Below, piece after piece: positions 4,531 to 5,913 of a DNA stretch of 5,913 bases (positions are counted from its first letter, which is position 1; each line of letters starts with the position of its first letter). The translations under genes were made by a program, and so were the position numbers. The notes below the pieces were generated by a model that saw only the letters and a list, made by a program, of their open reading frames with translations, ran no database searches and was not told where the DNA came from. This DNA comes from an uncultured Acidimicrobium sp. (GTDB lineage: Bacteria > Actinomycetota > Acidimicrobiia > Acidimicrobiales > Ilumatobacteraceae), in NCBI GenBank assembly GCA_903850275.1, contig CAINLH010000153.1:1-5913 (forward strand). Direction: 5' to 3'.

Positions 4531-5135
4531 CCGCAGCCACAGGCCGAAAGGGCCTCGGCAAGGGCGTCTAGGGGCAGCCCAATGACCGTGGTCAGGCTGC
4601 CAACCACCTTCTCGACCAGGGCCCCGCCCTGCCCTTGGAGGGCGTAGGCGCCGGCCTTATCGGCGTGCTCACCCGTGGCCAGGTACCAATTCAACTGTTC
4701 ATCGGTGATGTGGGTCATGGTTACGGCGGCCGAGTCGACCACGTGGGCCATGCGGTCGCCGCGGATAACGGCAAGCGCCGTGTGCACGTGATGTGTACGC
4801 CCCGACAATTGCTGCAACATCGAACGCGCCTCGGCGTCATCAACGGGTTTGCCAAAAATTGCGCCGGCAACATCAACCGTGGTGTCGCCAGCAATCACCA
4901 CGGTGTCTGCGCCTACGTGGCGCTGAGCAACCATTTGCGCTTTTGCATTAGCCAAACGTTGCACGTGCGCAAGCGGGGTTTCGCCCTGCAACGGTGTCTC
5001 GTCTAAATCGGCTGGATCGATAGCAAACGCAACAACTGCTTCGCCAAAAATGTCGTCGAGATACTGCGTGAGTAAATCAACTCGACGAGGTGAACCCGAT
5101 GCGAGAACAATCTTTGGTAACGCGTGTGGCTCCAT
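4512..5135 (-). CDS. maf: Maf family nucleoside triphosphate pyrophosphatase (dTTP/UTP type)
   Basis: Maf proteins hydrolyse certain nucleoside triphosphates (dTTP, UTP and modified forms) to monophosphate and pyrophosphate, acting as house-cleaning enzymes in the cytoplasm. Overexpression arrests septation in some bacteria. The 207-residue product begins with the phosphate-binding loop LASGSPRR (11-18). It has the conserved LANAKA block (61-66) and the catalytic Asp84 in AGDTTV (82-87). FGKP (94-97) is followed by the LSGRTHHVHTAL region (110-121), and DKAGAYALQG (159-168) with VVGSLTTVIGLPL (177-189) close the fold. SPRR and DKAGAYxxQG match the YhdE (dTTP/UTP) subgroup rather than the YceF (m7GTP) subgroup. 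Its ATG (5133-5135) shares one base with the TGA of the dus gene upstream (TGATG), pointing to coupled translation. Its 3' end carries the groESL promoter, and no strong terminator separates the two, so some read-through into groESL is likely. Confidence 0.95.
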   Translation of the reverse strand: MEPHALPKIVLASGSPRRVDLLTQYLDDIFGEAVVAFAIDPADLDETPLQGETPLAHVQRLANAKAQMVAQRHVGADTVVIAGDTTVDVAGAIFGKPVDDAEARSMLQQLSGRTHHVHTALAVIRGDRMAHVVDSAAVTMTHITDEQLNWYLATGEHADKAGAYALQGQGGALVEKVVGSLTTVIGLPLDALAEALSACGCGWKIGQ

Positions 5136-5913
5136 CAGCCACCACTGAGCGCCATCACATCACCATCGTTAGGAATGGTCATGTCGTCGCGATCATCCAA
5201 ATAGCCGTCGGGCAGCGCAACTTTGATTGGCCCGTTGGTATGCCCGCGCGCAATTCGTTCGCCGCCTTCCACAATCACGATGCTTGGGTCGAGGCTGTCG
5301 GCAAGCCGACGCAAGTCGTCGAGCGAACCAATTTCGCTGAACTTGCGACGCACTTCGCCGCCAACTGGATAGCCCGTCAAATACCAACCGGTGTGCTTAC
5401 GAAAATCGCGAATTCCGCGCTCGTCTTGCAAATGTTCCATCAACGCTTCGGCGTGCTCGACCATCACTGGAAGCACTTCGCCAAGAGTTGGAGTAGCCGA
5501 AATTGGTTTGCCACTGAATGCATCGATCAAGTCGCGAAAGAGCCATGGGCGCCCTAAGCAACCTCGGCCAATCACCACGCCGTCGCACTTCGTTTGTTCC
5601 ACCATGCGCAAGGCATCGGCCGCTTCCCAAATGTCGCCGTTGCCCAACACGGGGATGGTGTGCACTGCTTGCTTCAACTCGGCGATTGCTTCCCAGCGTG
5701 CGCTTGGTGCATAGTGCTGTTGCGCAGTGCGCGCATGCAATGCAATTGCTGCCGCGCCCGACTCTTCGCAGATCTGTCCGGTTTCGACATATGTAATGAC
5801 TTCTTCGTTAATGCCCATTCTGAATTTGCACGTGATGGGAATGCCAAATGGCGCGCCGGCCTTCACTGCTGCAGTAACGATGGCGCGAAGCAGTTGACGT
5901 TTTACTGGCACCG
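5135..5913 (-). CDS. dusB: tRNA-dihydrouridine synthase, 5' end missing (partial)
   Basis: This is the last 258 or so residues of an FMN-dependent enzyme that reduces uridines in tRNA to dihydrouridine. The gene runs off the right edge, so the N-terminal barrel strands and the catalytic Cys motif (NxGCP) are not in view. Visible are PITCKFRMG (flavin-contacting Lys), the HARTAQQHY block corresponding to family HGRTxxQxY, then PVLGNGDI and DGVVIGRGCLGRPWLF, the FMN-phosphate loop. The C-terminal helical domain with FRKHTGWYLTGYP follows. The DusB/NifR3-type layout fits the actinobacterial enzyme; the exact Dus subclass is inferred. The GTG at 5909-5911 is an internal Val codon, not a start, since conserved sequence precedes that point in the family. 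The gene ends in TGA overlapping the maf ATG by one base. A tail of about 60 residues after the conserved domain (from IVIVEGGERIARGH on) is poorly recognisable and rich in Asp and Gly. Confidence 0.95.
   Translation of the reverse strand, partial: VPVKRQLLRAIVTAAVKAGAPFGIPITCKFRMGINEEVITYVETGQICEESGAAAIALHARTAQQHYAPSARWEAIAELKQAVHTIPVLGNGDIWEAADALRMVEQTKCDGVVIGRGCLGRPWLFRDLIDAFSGKPISATPTLGEVLPVMVEHAEALMEHLQDERGIRDFRKHTGWYLTGYPVGGEVRRKFSEIGSLDDLRRLADSLDPSIVIVEGGERIARGHTNGPIKVALPDGYLDDRDDMTIPNDGDVMALSGG

Noticed and set aside
5135..5911. Dus gene starting at the GTG near the right edge
   Set aside because: The conserved N-terminal half of the FMN barrel and the catalytic Cys must lie further upstream. 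The gene is cut by the window edge, not truncated.
1..5913. Search by eye for CRISPR repeats, tRNA/rRNA genes, insertion sequences, attachment sites or a novel defence system
   Set aside because: No regularly spaced repeats, terminal inverted repeats, transposase or integrase motifs, cloverleaf sequence or composition break was seen. The genes are compact and ordinary in context.

Overview
The window is a compact, moderately GC-rich bacterial chromosome segment. It most likely comes from an actinobacterium, and Acidimicrobiia is my best guess. This is an inference from protein style, from groESL carrying a CIRCE operator, from an actinobacterial-type secreted phospholipase A2, and from small conserved-looking proteins of unknown function. 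No mobile element, CRISPR array, tRNA or rRNA is visible, and almost every base is coding or accounted for.

The left part (1-1138) is on the + strand. It holds the 3' end of a GTP cyclohydrolase II gene (ribA/ribBA type), then 3 nt later ribH (lumazine synthase), so this is the end of a riboflavin operon. A short GC-rich hairpin follows, then a gene for a small exported prokaryotic phospholipase A2 with an intact His-Asp core and four cysteines.

The rest (1135-5913) is on the - strand. In transcription order, from the right edge leftwards, it carries the dus gene for a tRNA-dihydrouridine synthase (5' part outside the window) and maf (nucleotide pyrophosphatase), which overlaps dus by one base. 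Next come a promoter lying in the 3' end of maf, a perfect CIRCE operator, groES and groEL. A strong 14-bp hairpin terminator follows. Last are three small genes: a four-helix membrane protein, a 55-residue acidic protein and a Nudix hydrolase of the CoA-pyrophosphatase (NudL) type. The Nudix gene ends tail-to-tail with the phospholipase gene, the two stop codons sharing the palindrome TTAA.

The segment combines vitamin B2 synthesis, heat-shock-controlled protein folding (HrcA/CIRCE), tRNA modification and nucleotide/cofactor clean-up (Maf, Nudix). It is largely an ordinary housekeeping region. The least ordinary parts are the phospholipase A2, the two uncharacterised small proteins upstream of the Nudix gene, and the compact control region where the end of maf, the groESL promoter and the CIRCE operator overlap.
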